Source: Aulostomus chinensis (lineage: Eukaryota; Chordata; Actinopteri; Syngnathiformes; Aulostomidae). Taken from it: DNA of 64,000 bases. Of this stretch, positions 52,801 through 64,000 are shown one piece after another. A program made the translations under genes and the position numbers. Under the pieces are notes generated by a model. It was not told the origin of the DNA and made no database searches. It worked only from the letters and a program-made list of their open reading frames with translations. The first letter of the stretch is position 1. Every line of letters starts with the position of its first letter. The stretch spans positions 23,334,626-23,398,625 of the forward strand of contig JBBMOA010000009.1 of assembly GCA_037954235.1 (NCBI GenBank), given 5' to 3'.

Positions 52801-55800
52801 ACGAGGTATCCACCGTTAACAACAACAGCCCGGGAGCATGGTCTCACTTTCATTCTTCACTGTCAGTATCACAGAAATTCAAAAAAATTAAAATTAAAAT
52901 TAAAATCTCAGCTACAAAAATAGTTATGTTTATGCAGTTTCAAGTAACTGTAAGTTTGTAAAAAAAAAAAAGGTAATTTAGTAGTAAATGTCCCCTAATA
53001 TCGAAATATTAAGAAAAAACACTATTTTTAATAAAAATTCATTGAACCCTACAGTTTATTTAGGTTCTTGCCCTCAGCGAAGGTCACTGAGTCTGTGGCG
53101 CGATGCAGCTGGTGAGGGAGCTGAGAGCAGAGCTGCTCCTCCTCATACTCCTCATCACGCTGCAGAGACTCACTACCACCTCTTGAGGCAGAAAACAGTA
53201 TTACAAGATTGGATGCTGGTTGTCAAAGTTATTAATTGCACCTTTAAGGATGTTGTAGCTGTATATGTTTACCCACTGTTGGACAATGTGGGCCTGAGGT
53301 CGTAAATGAGGCTTCCTCCTGTGGACCTGGCTGTCTTCCATGTCCTTCAACTTCAGTCTCAAGGCAGCTACATCTTCCTGGCTCTTCAGCAAGAAGATTC
53401 CTCTGCCCTGGTTAAGACCTGTCGGCTTACAGATCCACATATGATCAGAGTTGTTGTTCTCACCTGGCAAAAACAGGCCCAGTGACTTTGAATGTAAAGA
53501 ATTTTGCTGCAGCACAAAGACACCAAGCACACGACTGGCAGGAATACAGAAACAGAACGGAAAATGTTTGCACTTTAAACGTTTGAATTGTGTTGCAACA
53601 CATCTAGATCCTGTTGAGCATGTCTTCTTGTTTGTGCCTCTGCCCTGCCCTCTGCTGACTCATCTCTATGGCAACAGCATGTTCCCCTGGTGATTTTATC
53701 AGGGCCTTATGGGAGGTGAAGTGCATTATTTTCCAATGTTCTCAACCTCTTGATTAAACAATCACCAGGGCAACTGTTGTCTTAACAGTGCCCTGCACAA
53801 AATATCCAGTTTCACTGATGTGTGCATGACAGGTCAAGTTTGATTTATTTAATTTTAAACTGGAGCCAGTGCTCCCTAAACACAAATCCAGTCTAACCAG
53901 TGTTGTGTTGATGCTGCATCAGGATACAAGGTTGTTAGAGGTGAACAGCGGTGAGACGTTTACCCTCGCACTGGCTGAAGAAAGCCTCCCGCTCTTCCCT
54001 CACATCCATTCGGAATGTTGTCGGTATGAACTCGTCCATGTTCAGCCTTCTGTAAAGGCAACACAAGGTTTGAGACTGAATTTAGGAACGTCTCAGACAA
54101 GCTATTGAACATCAAAACTGACAAATTTGTTTCAGATACTTAAAAGTGCTTCTTAATTTTTCAAAGCAAAAGAAAAAATGTTTTGTTGTTGTCCAACTGC
54201 AATTGTTACCAATGCGTTTAAAGCTATAGTGCAGCATGTTCTAATATAAATAAAGGCTCAGCACTATTGCTTCATAAGTTCAGCCTCGTACAGTGATTAT
54301 CAGGCTTGCTCTTCCTGTTTAAGGGCGGCTGCATTATGTTTAAAGGGATGGATTGAATAATGTAAGTTTTCCATTTTGAAAATTGAATTTCCAGACATAA
54401 TCTTCCAATTAAACGCCTTAAGTTTGCTGTTGGCGGGACAACTAACGGCCTAAAAATGACAAAACTTTTGCGACGGTTATTTATAAACAATGGTTACTAT
54501 GGTTTCTTAGTCACCACAACTCAAGCGTATTCAGAGTCATTAACACCCACGACGTGCTGTACGTCAGTGTGTCTCAACCACTGCGTGAGTGGGCAAATGA
54601 TGGGAAGTCCATATTGAAACCATAAAAGATTTATAAAAAATATTAAAAACCAATACTATAAAAAAATCCATCTGTAATCAAAGATACTCAGTTTTGCAAG
54701 CTAACTAGTAGCATTAGCACACTCGTATGCCTGTAAAGAAGCTGGTTGTTGAAAAGTTATTCATGGTGTTTTTGGATTTCGTTGAGATATTTTCATTAAC
54801 AAATTTCATATTATTAGATTACTACAAAATAAATTAGCCAACATAATAATTTTTTTTTCAATTACTCCATTATTCCCTCCTTTATTCATTTCTTTTAATT
54901 GGCCCTGGCTAGTTACAAGAACTGTATGAGAAGGTGGGCCTTGAAGGAGGAAACTTTGGATTCTCTGTTTTGAAGAACTTATTAGTACGTTCTAAGCAAC
55001 TGACCTTCATCGTACAGGAAAATTAATTTTCAGATACTGAAAACTTGCTTGCATCCGTTCATCACATTATGGCTGGCATTTAAAATCAGAGTGCTTTCCA
55101 ATAATTTGAATTCAGAAGGATCTGGCCTGACTTACTCTTTACGTGTCTAAATGGACCCTGATAAATCTGTGTCTGGATGACTTGTGTAAGGTACATGAGT
55201 GGTAACTGACACATAATGCTCGGTACCAAACTGACTTCTGATGATGCAATTTGGCTGTGTTAAATAAATAATATCCCAGGATGATTTGTCTTTCAGTCTG
55301 TATTTGCTGAGCCAGGCCTCTATTGAACCTCCATGATGGTCCCACAATGGTTGCTAGGAGATTTGTGACACAAATGTAACATCTATGTGGGAAACAGATG
55401 TGTTCTGTTGGCCTGTTTTAATCTTAAGAATAACATCCAGACAATGGCAGGTGACTTCACCTTCGTCCTTGGCCGTGGTTGACTTTGCTGCTGACTCGCT
55501 CGTACTCCCGCAGGCTGCTGAGGAGGCCGATCTTAGTGGTGAGCACCTTGTTGTTGGGGATCTGGTACACCAACTGTTCACCTGAGGGCAGCATGTGTCA
55601 TATTTTACTCTCTGAATGGAAGACAATAAAGCTCTTTACCTATGGCAAGATAGAACAGAATCAAACATGTGCTCTATACGGAGTTGTGAGTTAGTGTATA
55701 TTGTAGTGAGAGACTGCCATCACCTTCTCTGAAGTTGTAGTAAGTAGCTGTAGATTTGGTCTCACACCACTTGAGTTTGAAATCCTCCCTGTGCTTGTTA

Positions 55801-56596
55801 TAAATCCTCTTCCATCCTCTGTTCTCACAGTAGCTGCTCACTCTAAAGAGAATAACCACACAACAATCCAGGGCTGTAAGACAAGAAACTGGCCCAAAAT
55901 AAAACAACAGCATCGGACTGAGGAGAAAGTTTCTCCACTCCAACCTTTCAAGTTTGTTTTACGTACACGTCAACCCCGTTTGTTCCTCCGAAGTAGAAGA
56001 AAGGCCCAGACCCCCGGGGGGCGTCAACCTGCCGCTCTATCCGGCGGACTGGGTAGGAGCAAGCTGCCAAGCCCCTGGGGAAAGTCCGCGAGAGATATCG
56101 CTCCACTAGACACCTGCCTGAAGCAAACACACAGACATCAAGGATGCACAAATTCATTTAGATATTCAGTTAAATGGATGCTGCATCATATACACATCAG
56201 CAGATGCAAAAGATCAGTGATGATGCTCAGTGGAAAAAAGTGTTTATACCTTACAGGATGCAAATGTGTGTTTGTGCTACACTACAAATTTGATGGGTTT
56301 TACCCCAATCACACACCTGACTGTTTATCCCGCCTCTGCAGGTTGACGCTCATGCGGCCAAACTTCTTCCTCTCCACGTGAGCCTTTATCTCCTTCTCCA
56401 CCTGCACCTGCTCCAGTCCACCATCTGATGTCGCTTCCTTCGTGCCACTATGGTTTGGTGACCCTTCTCCTTCAGGCTCCTCCCACCTTTGGCTCTCTGC
56501 AGGCTGGTTGTCCTCTTCTTCATCCTCTTGTTTTTCTAGTCTGCTGCAGTCTTCCTGACCCTCCCTGCAGGACTCCACCAAGCACTCAGATGACAT
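49824..56596 (-). CDS. ttll10: Tubulin tyrosine ligase-like 10 (protein polyglycylase)
   Basis: ATP-grasp ligase that in mouse elongates glycine side chains on tubulin and other proteins, typically in cilia. Exons in transcript order: 56596-56317, 56117-55967, 55842-55724, 55581-55461, 54049-53964, 53463-53277, 52723-52552, 52260-52120, 51408-51292, 51212-51119, 50386-49824. Phases join, giving about 676 residues against about 673 remembered for human. Residues 1-93 are acidic and Glu-rich. The TTL core runs from about 120 to 520: GPFFYFGGTNG; GWKRIYNKHREDFKLKWCE; QIPNNKVLTTKIGLL; ATP-binding WICKPTGLNQGRGIFLL (about 262); KFDVRSYLLIACTAPYMVFF; FFDLIGCDFMVDEDFK (about 443); VWLLEMNCNPALH (459). 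The C-terminal exon is Ser/Pro-rich. The first coding exon follows an acceptor (exon from 56619), so a leader exon lies upstream, perhaps near 57000-57300. An in-frame extension into that leader is not excluded. Confidence 0.95.
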
Positions 56597-56659
56597 GACC
56601 TCACGCTGGAGCACAGGCACTGAAGAAGAAGGGTACGCATCATTGAACAGGCTCACTCT

Positions 56660-59600
56660 GGACTGTTGGACACATATTTACTGCTACTTTGTGACAACGC
56701 TCGGCCAGGTCATCATCAGTATTCAGGAGATGCTTCCTAACGTTTCCGCTGACCACTTGATCTTTTATCTGTCACTAATACCAACATTTGTGTGCCTGTT
56801 TCACGATATTTTAAAAACCATATTCCCTTCAACCACATCAGTGTAAAACGCCAACCTTAGTATTGGATCAAGACACCTCCAACAAGATGATCGCACAGTT
56901 TAGCTGTCGAGACCTTTTGACCCTTTCTTCAGTAGAAAGAAGCAAACATTTAGCAGAGAAGACAGAAAGAAAAGAGAAAAAAATAAATGTGGTTTATTAC
57001 TGTGAGAGGCAAACACTACTTTGAAGAAGCAAAGGGTCTTTACCTGCTACTCTAGCATCACACATGGATAGTCAGTCTCCATGAAACAATACTCAGTCTA
57101 TTCTTCTTCCGCCATGTGCACTCAGCCTAGTCCAGACAGCCAGCAAACCAGCAAACCCTCCAACTGAAATCCACACTTGAACCAACCACAGTCCGTCACA
57201 CTCGGAATCAGCGAAGCCACTCGACCACTGTAAACAATCAACGGTTACTACGGTAACGGGACCCATAGCAACAGTTGCCTGAATTTTGCAAGTGCAGCTG
57301 CAGGACAAACTCAAATGTATGCACCTCTGAGTTTAGAGTCATTCAATATTAATTGCCTGTAATCCTCTTCTGTTGTGAGAAGCCTATGGTAACCTGAGAG
57401 TCAACTGTCAATCAAAATGGATTTGCAAGTTTTCCGGGGTACTATGTCCAGATACAATAGGTCTTTTCAGCAAGCTTTAACAAAGGTGTCACTGTAAACA
57501 ATTCACCCTTGTCGACTCAAACCTAAATAGTTCTAAGAAAAGTGATGATTCATGAGGTTTAATTAGTTAACTTGTCTGTTTATCAGAATCATCATTCTTA
57601 TGAGCATCAATCATATTTTTCAATGCCCGATGCAATGGCAGGTATGCAGTTGAGCAACATAGCGTTTGTCTGCTCCAATCGTAAATCCACTAATCATCTT
57701 CTGTCTGAGGACACACCCAGGTCCTGACACGGTTGGCAATTATGCATAATCGCCTCCCTCTTCCCAAGAGCCTGATAATTGACAGTTGATGGGTGCCTCA
57801 TTGACCCAGTGTCTACGCAACCGTATCATTACCTATACAGTCGCGTTACCAAGGGTGACGTGAGCTCTTTACACAGTACAGTTTAACTGAAGATTCATTT
57901 ATTTTGCCATTTTATATTGAAAGACAATAATGAACCCTTCAGTTCACTTTGTACCTTTTCTAGTAATCTAAAATTGTACTTCTGGCCACTGGAAAACTAA
58001 TATAGTCCCTTTACTACTGTTCTTGTCTCATATACCTCAAATCAAATTCAGCAAGACCAAAGTAAAACTCAGTAAACACAACAGAAATCCTGTGAATTCT
58101 TCATGATTCAGATTAAAGAAACACAAACTCTAGGCGCCATCACACCCGGCTTGCTGTCACATTTTTGAATATTTGACTATATCAAGAATAGTCAGTCCCA
58201 CACACACACCACCACACGTTTGAAAATAAATACACCATCTAGGAGTGTGAATACACGAGAGACCACTGTGAGACCAGCTCCCAGGTATTAAAAGCAGTGC
58301 ACCTATACTCTTGTTGAGCCGAGATTTGTGTGTCGACCACACCTTGATAAAGAGCCGCCATCTGATAGACACAATGTGTAAAGTGCAGCGTAGGTGGACA
58401 AAGAGAACAGGCTTGTTTTACAGCCCCATCGACCTCATAGTACACCATCTGCCAAGAGGCTGGTTGCCTCTGTGTGTGGGTGTGTGTGTGTGTGTGTGTG
58501 TTGAGTCGAGTCTACTTGTGCAAACACATAAATGTATATGGTTGTGTGTTTGGAGTGGATATCTGTATGTTCTTTTGTTGTACAACAACAGTCACAATTA
58601 ATTGAAATTTCCTACAATGCTCTTTTTATGGATGAAGAAAAAGAAAAACAACAATAAAATCTAGTTCATTCTTAAATAATCTGTGAAGATGAAAGGGTTT
58701 ACAGAGATAAACAAAACATAAAGTTATGTGAAAGACATGACTACATATCATCATGTGAAAAGTATGTATGTCTGTCTCAAGAGAGTTGAAACCATAAGGT
58801 GTGTATGTGTCTTTTGAGACTCACCCATTCCCATGTCATCTCCTACATCAGGAAGTGCTGGGCAATTACAGGGATGCAGCCCGCAGCAATGGTGTCCCTA
58901 CACAACCCATTATTTGAGGGGATTCTCCTTGTCAAGGTGTTATAGTGGAAGGAATGGAGTTAAGTTACGATGCGACTCAATAGGGTCTCTCCCTGTCACC
59001 TGCTATTCATGATTTCCTTACAGAATTACACCGTTGGAGCAGAGGGGGGCTCCTGTGGTGGGGGGCAACACTGTTTTCCCAGGGTTTGTAACCTCTTACA
59101 CCCACTGATGATAAATGAAAGATGGAGTCGCCAAGACATCAAATTTCACTAGCTGACATAACGTGAAGGTGAACATATGCATGTTTTTGTCCAATGCGTT
59201 TCGAGAAGCTTGAACATCAATTGCATGAGGTGCTACAAGAACCTTCCCCAAGGAGGTCATGTGATCACTGTCAGATGTAACTCGTAAAACATTGCAGGTG
59301 AATTTTGAGTGACTACCGTTGTCAAACTCATGCTTCAGGAAGGAAGGCCATTCTGCTCTGCTGTTCTTATACACCTAATACGCACAAAAGATTTGAACAA
59401 ACTGTATCTTGTGCACTTGATGTAGCCAGCATTTTGATTTCTATCAATTTCTATTTTTGTTCACTTGTTGTTGATCTTAGTCACACCCTCCACAGCTATG
59501 GGAGGATATGAGGAATGCCCCTTAATTTAGAAGTGGAAAATGACTCATCAATAATGCAACAACAGACTTTAGAAAGAAAATGACTGACGAGGGAGTTGAT

Positions 59601-62460
59601 GTAACTGTAGAGGACAGAGAGACACTGTTTATCAGAGCTAACGTGCTTGATACAGTTAGTGCTGGGGCACTTGCACTGGTCTGGGAAGTCTCAAAGGAGA
59701 TATTGACAAAGAAGGGTAACTCCTGTCAAGATCACTTCATGTAGCAGAAAACTGAAGGAAAAAACATGGTACTTGTACCGTCATGGTCTCCACAAGGCTA
59801 GGGGGAACAAGTAGGGGAGACCGGGGCATCTCGTCACGTAGATAAGTTGTCAAATTGCTAATATTTTCACAGTGGGAAGGTGCTATTAAAGTGGAACAGC
59901 AGTTTTATGCATCTACCTGGTCTGATGTCATATCCTGTCTGGGAAAAGCAAAGCACATATTAAAATTCCAAAGTAATAAAAATGAAGTGGACATTTTTTT
60001 GTTGTTGCAATAATCTTCTTTATACTTGGTAGAGTAAGCTAACTATACCAAGCTAACTTTAGAATATAGCTATCTACCTATGAAGACATGCGAAAGAGAT
60101 AGAGAAGTGTGTCAAGAGGCCCTGTTTTCCAGACTGGCTACTCAGAGGTTGAGTGCTGCAGGGATTGTACAGTAGGTCTTCAGTGTGTCTTTAGTATGTC
60201 CATTTCTTTTAGCATCCAATAGCTCGTATTAGGCCTGAATATCATATGCAAGGCTAACTATTAAGCACAGAAACTGGAGCGCTTGTATTGGCGCTGATTT
60301 TGAGGAATAACCCATTTTATGTTTTCAGTGCTCATTTCTGAAATGTTAATGAGAACTTGCCCTTATCAAACGGTGTCCTGGCTCAGTGCCTTCCTAGCAG
60401 GCTCTCAGAAGTCAGTTAATGGGACAGAGACAGCAGTGATATATTGCTGTGCCTAAAAGACATCTTTACAGCAGACTTGTGAAAGGAACGGAACTCACTG
60501 ATTTCATGGAGATATGTGAAATGATCATGATACATGGTGTCACAATGTCAGCCAAAGAGTGAATTTGTGGACAAACAATTTTCCAGGATCATTAGAGTCA
60601 CAAAAAAGGAGGGTGGTCTGGACTTTCAGTTTTAGATTTTTAAATTTGCTATGGACTGAGTTCTGGACTTTGTCTTCACACTCTGTGGTATTTGCATTGG
60701 TTCATAACGCTACGTGTTCTCTCTTTGCGTCAGCGTTTTTAGTTAGTTCCTGTTTTATTTTGAAAATCTCTTCCGTATTGCGTACTGGCCGTTTTAACTC
60801 CTGCCTTTGTCCATTTCCCTCCTTTTTTTCCTCGTGAGCCTGGGTCTTGTTAGTTAATCAGTCCTCATCAGCCATAGTCTTGTTCCCTGTGTCTCATATC
60901 CAGTCAGTGCCTTCCTTGTCCTCAAAGTCTCCCGTCTGTTATTAGTTGAGTTATTAGTGGAGTTTGTAGTTCAGTCTGGTTTTCTATCTTTAAAGCCACA
61001 GTCAGATCCTCTGTTGTGTTTCCAGCCTATTCTTCTATTCTTCCTGTCAGTACTCTTAGTATTAACTGGTGACCTCATGTCATGTCACACAGTCTGTAAT
61101 ATACTAAAATGTACTGACATAATCACCCAGGATATAGAAGGCTCCGTTATTCACTTCTGCTAGTTTCTTCTGCAACAAATGGAAGGGCACTGAACTGGAC
61201 AGAGGCTTCCCACCCTTCCTATTTCTTCTGATGCTGCAAGCCTGCTGCAAACACATTGTTGTCATCCAACTTCCACCCATGGAATCCCCTCCAGCTTGGT
61301 GACGCACCCATCCTTGTTTCGGTGTTTCAGCGATAAAGCCGGACCCCTCCCTGTAACCTTTCCCTCCCCTTCTCCTTCCCTGAGTTTAAAAAGAAGACAA
61401 TAAATGAAAAGTGCCAAGAAATATTCATCTTCAGATGCTGTATGAGACGCTACACACATGTACACTGTTGTTTTCAATCTCAGAGAGTCGACTTCTTAAG
61501 ATAAAAGATGACCCTTCAGTCTTGTTCAGGCGATTTCTTCAATGTAAACAATAAAGGGAAAGTACGTGACAGCACGTGCTCTGACGCAGCGCATTTGGTA
61601 GGAAACAAAATGCAATTTGCCGAAATAGTGCACAACTAAACCGTCTGGGCAACTATTCACAGAATGAAAAATGATGATTCTCAAATGGAAAGAAAGAAAA
61701 TGCAGTGGACTAACCAAAGCCACCCTTAAATACTGTGGTTGCCAAAATAAAGAAGCTAATGTGACCTGGAATTTTTTGCTTTACAAATTACAGACATTGC
61801 TGATGAACACGGGGTTAAGAACAGGGACATCCTCCAGGATTATCCAGAATTACCCATGATCCCCAGATGATGCTTGTTGCAAAATGGGAATATGTTTAGT
61901 TTTTGTCCAACCATCCAGCGCTGGAGACTTAGATCAGTGGGAGTAGTTCTGCCTTCAAATTAACTTCTTTTATTAAATAAGTAAAGTTAATTAGGTTTTT
62001 TTTTTTTTCTTTAATAGTTTGTCAGGTGAATGAGTTATGTGCTTTGGAAAAGCTGATTTAAATTGAAACCCTTTAATGTAATCTTTGTTATTTCAAAAAA
62101 GTCCAGTTTGTATAAACTGGGTGCCTTTGTTTCCTCAAACTCAGAACCAGTAAAGCATTGCAAGTTTCAAACCAAACAGATAAAACTTAGCGGATGGGTT
62201 GATCTCTACGAGTCTTCTAGTCTGGGGTGGAGCAAATTAGAAACAGTGTGTTGTGTTTTGCTCCTCTAGCTTTGATTACATGAGATGTAGCAATTAAATA
62301 AATCTAAAGTGGCAACATGTCACTGGGACACTTTAGTGACTCCCAGGTGTTAGAGTTTAATCTGAGTGCTGCCTCATCTAGAATCTAATCGGATCTCTCA
62401 CTCCTGAAGTGCTTCCCTGCATGGGTGCATTACATTCTACCCTACGTCATCACATTTGCA
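56660..62460. other. Gene-poor region upstream of ttll10
   Basis: No supported coding exon. The ttll10 promoter and leader exon probably lie near 57000-57400, but no core element stands out. A short (GT)n tract is at about 58478-58500. The T-rich segment about 60580-61060 (tcctgttttattttgaaaat and following) reminds me of a common fish interspersed repeat, without proof. Confidence 0.4.
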
Positions 62461-62461
62461 G

Positions 62462-62639
62462 GTATGTTCCAAAACTGTGCCGCCGATCCACCAAACCAAG
62501 TTCAGAGAACCTTTCCTCTTCATCCACCGGCAGCAGCAGTAGAGCAGGAATCTGGTCTGACGGCACCAAGCGTGCTCAGACCAGCGCTGGAATCCTCAGC
62601 AGGCTCTCTGCCAGGCAGGAATGTGATTCAGTGCTGTGA
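62462..62639 (+). CDS. Orphan terminal-exon-like ORF, Ser-rich basic tail
   Basis: An acceptor (cacatttgcag, ending 62461) opens a frame of 58 codons ending TGA at 62637-62639. It begins YVPKLCRRSTKPSSENL, continues Ser-rich (SSSSTGSSS) and ends QECDSVL. The base use looks coding, and the sequence would suit the cytoplasmic tail of a membrane protein. I do not recognise the family. Entry phase is 2. No upstream plus-strand exon was found between 57 and 62 kb, so it may be chance or belong to a gene whose other exons I missed. Confidence 0.3.
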
Positions 62640-64000
62640 CGTCATCCAGCTAAGTCACTCATTACAGTAACCGTTGGTATTAAAACCATTTTTTTAGTTT
62701 TGATTCTTCGCTTCTGTGTAAATTATGACACAAATTAAACATTAAAATAATTTTACAGACGGTAAAAAATATGTTTTAATGAAGGGAATGTCTGAACTTC
62801 CCTCTTTATAAAAAATGTTTAGAGGTTGAATACAATTCTCATCCCTCAGGGGTAAAATGAGACTACCGGTAGCTTATACCCACTGCTTTTTATTTGCGTC
62901 AGATGAACAAAAAAAAAATCAAACTCAAGGAGGAATATTTGACTTTTTAACCATATTATATAAAGTCACACATTTATGAAATGTTCTATATCTGATTATC
63001 ATTTAAAAATATTCAAAAATGTCCTCTATTTTGCATTACACACAGAGACTGCAGGTATTTCATAAAATACACAGCATTAGTGTTATGTTACATGTTATAG
63101 ATTAAACAAATTCATATAAACATCCCACAAATGATTATAAAGTAGTAGATTCCATCCCATGCAGTTTGTATTGAAGGAATTTTACTTTAGTTTTAGTACC
63201 TTCAAAAATATGATTAAAAAAACTGCTTATTGAGCCTCAATTAAGTTGAACCAATCTCCAATAACAACTCTCAATGGCTTGAACATGCATACATATTGCA
63301 AACATAATTTGATGATAATGTCTCATTTAAATACAAACCCAGATACTGCCAGTGCGCAAAATGACTTGGCCGCTTTACTTTTTCAGCTGTGCTGTTCTAT
63401 ATTGTGTAGTTCTATGTAGATGCTGTTTGGATGGCGGCCCTGTGAAAGGTGACTCTGCACGCAGATTAATGATTAAAATGGCTTTTGTCACCTCGTTCAC
63501 AGGGTTTGTATTTGTGCAAGCTGTTCCATTACACCATTGTAGCCACCCATGAATCATGAGCTCTTGATTGTTCCAAACAATGTCAGAAAACTACAGCTTT
63601 CAAATATGATCTCTCAGGTTGGTTTGTTTTGTTTTTTTTAATCAGCGTCATTGTCCTAATCAACCAGTTTAAAAAAAAAAAATCTGGTAATTCATCAAGT
63701 GACTAACAGCCGGCTGACAAATTCATTTTCATTTAGCTTAAGCAGAGACAGGTTACATAATTTACCGCACAAAATTCCCACGTAAAATTAAGAACTGAAT
63801 ATGTGGGACGAGCTTCTTTTATCTGCTGATATGAATGTCAGGCTCCCCACCGCTGGAGATCAATGCCCGAGGGCTGTTGTGTTAAAGGACTAAATGGTTT
63901 TTGTGTTTGTGCTTCAGCTGATAAAATCAGAGCTGCGTTTATCCAGTCCACTGAACCCCTGAGCTAACAGGTCTAATTAAACACCATATCCATGCTATTG
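62640..64000. other. Right end without a supported gene
   Basis: AT-rich DNA. Short open frames on both strands around 63352-63557 overlap each other and show no family resemblance or splice context. Confidence 0.5.

Noticed and set aside
56597..56656. Longer ttll10 start at 56656
   Set aside because: That frame begins with GTG and crosses a good splice acceptor (cttcttcag before 56619); the ATG at 56594-56596 is preferred.
60580..61060. T-rich segment as a coding region (93-codon frame at 60559)
   Set aside because: Reads like a diverged interspersed fish repeat; no splice sites or protein family.

Overview
The window looks like vertebrate, almost certainly ray-finned fish, nuclear DNA. 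Genes are split into many short exons with GT-AG introns. There are long (GT)n/(CA)n tracts, and a tRNA-derived SINE of a kind common in teleosts occurs in at least three copies. The predicted proteins align through their whole length with vertebrate families. No prokaryotic, viral or organellar gene was seen.

Layout. (1) 1-4600: no confident gene, except one isolated exon-like piece on the minus strand (3096-3223). (2) 4659-16473, plus strand: ano7 (anoctamin-7, TMEM16G), 22 coding exons, essentially complete at about 937 codons. (3) 16600-33900: about 17 kb of gene-poor DNA with microsatellites, two SINE copies, a perfect 21-bp hairpin and a possible leader exon near 23.9 kb. (4) 33954-39760, plus strand: arhgef5 (ephexin-family Rho GEF; DH-PH-SH3), 15 coding exons, about 990 residues, followed by a 3' UTR of about 1.9 kb. 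(5) 42772-48973, minus strand: a compact 396-residue protein with an N-terminal MG-C-C motif, a proline run and two tandem PH domains, most like PLEKHN1. (6) 49824-56596, minus strand: ttll10 (tubulin polyglycylase of the TTL-like family), 11 coding exons, about 676 residues. (7) 57000-64000: gene-poor, with one orphan terminal-exon-like ORF (62462-62639).

The genes do not form a pathway. Arhgef5 and the PH gene converge, with a SINE interrupted by a hAT-type MITE between their ends. The PH gene lies head-to-tail behind ttll10, about 0.85 kb away, on the same strand. From memory, human TTLL10 and PLEKHN1 both lie in 1p36.33, whereas ANO7 (2q37) and ARHGEF5 (7q35) are elsewhere, so the window joins blocks that are separate in mammals.

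I did not find a new multi-gene system. The points most worth a second look are the tandem-PH gene built from a duplicated exon cassette, active-type residues in ttll10, a microsatellite read as coding sequence at the ano7 C-terminus, and the MITE-in-SINE insertion that may supply a poly(A) signal. All exon boundaries were read by eye from splice consensus, reading phase and remembered homologues; no alignment was run.
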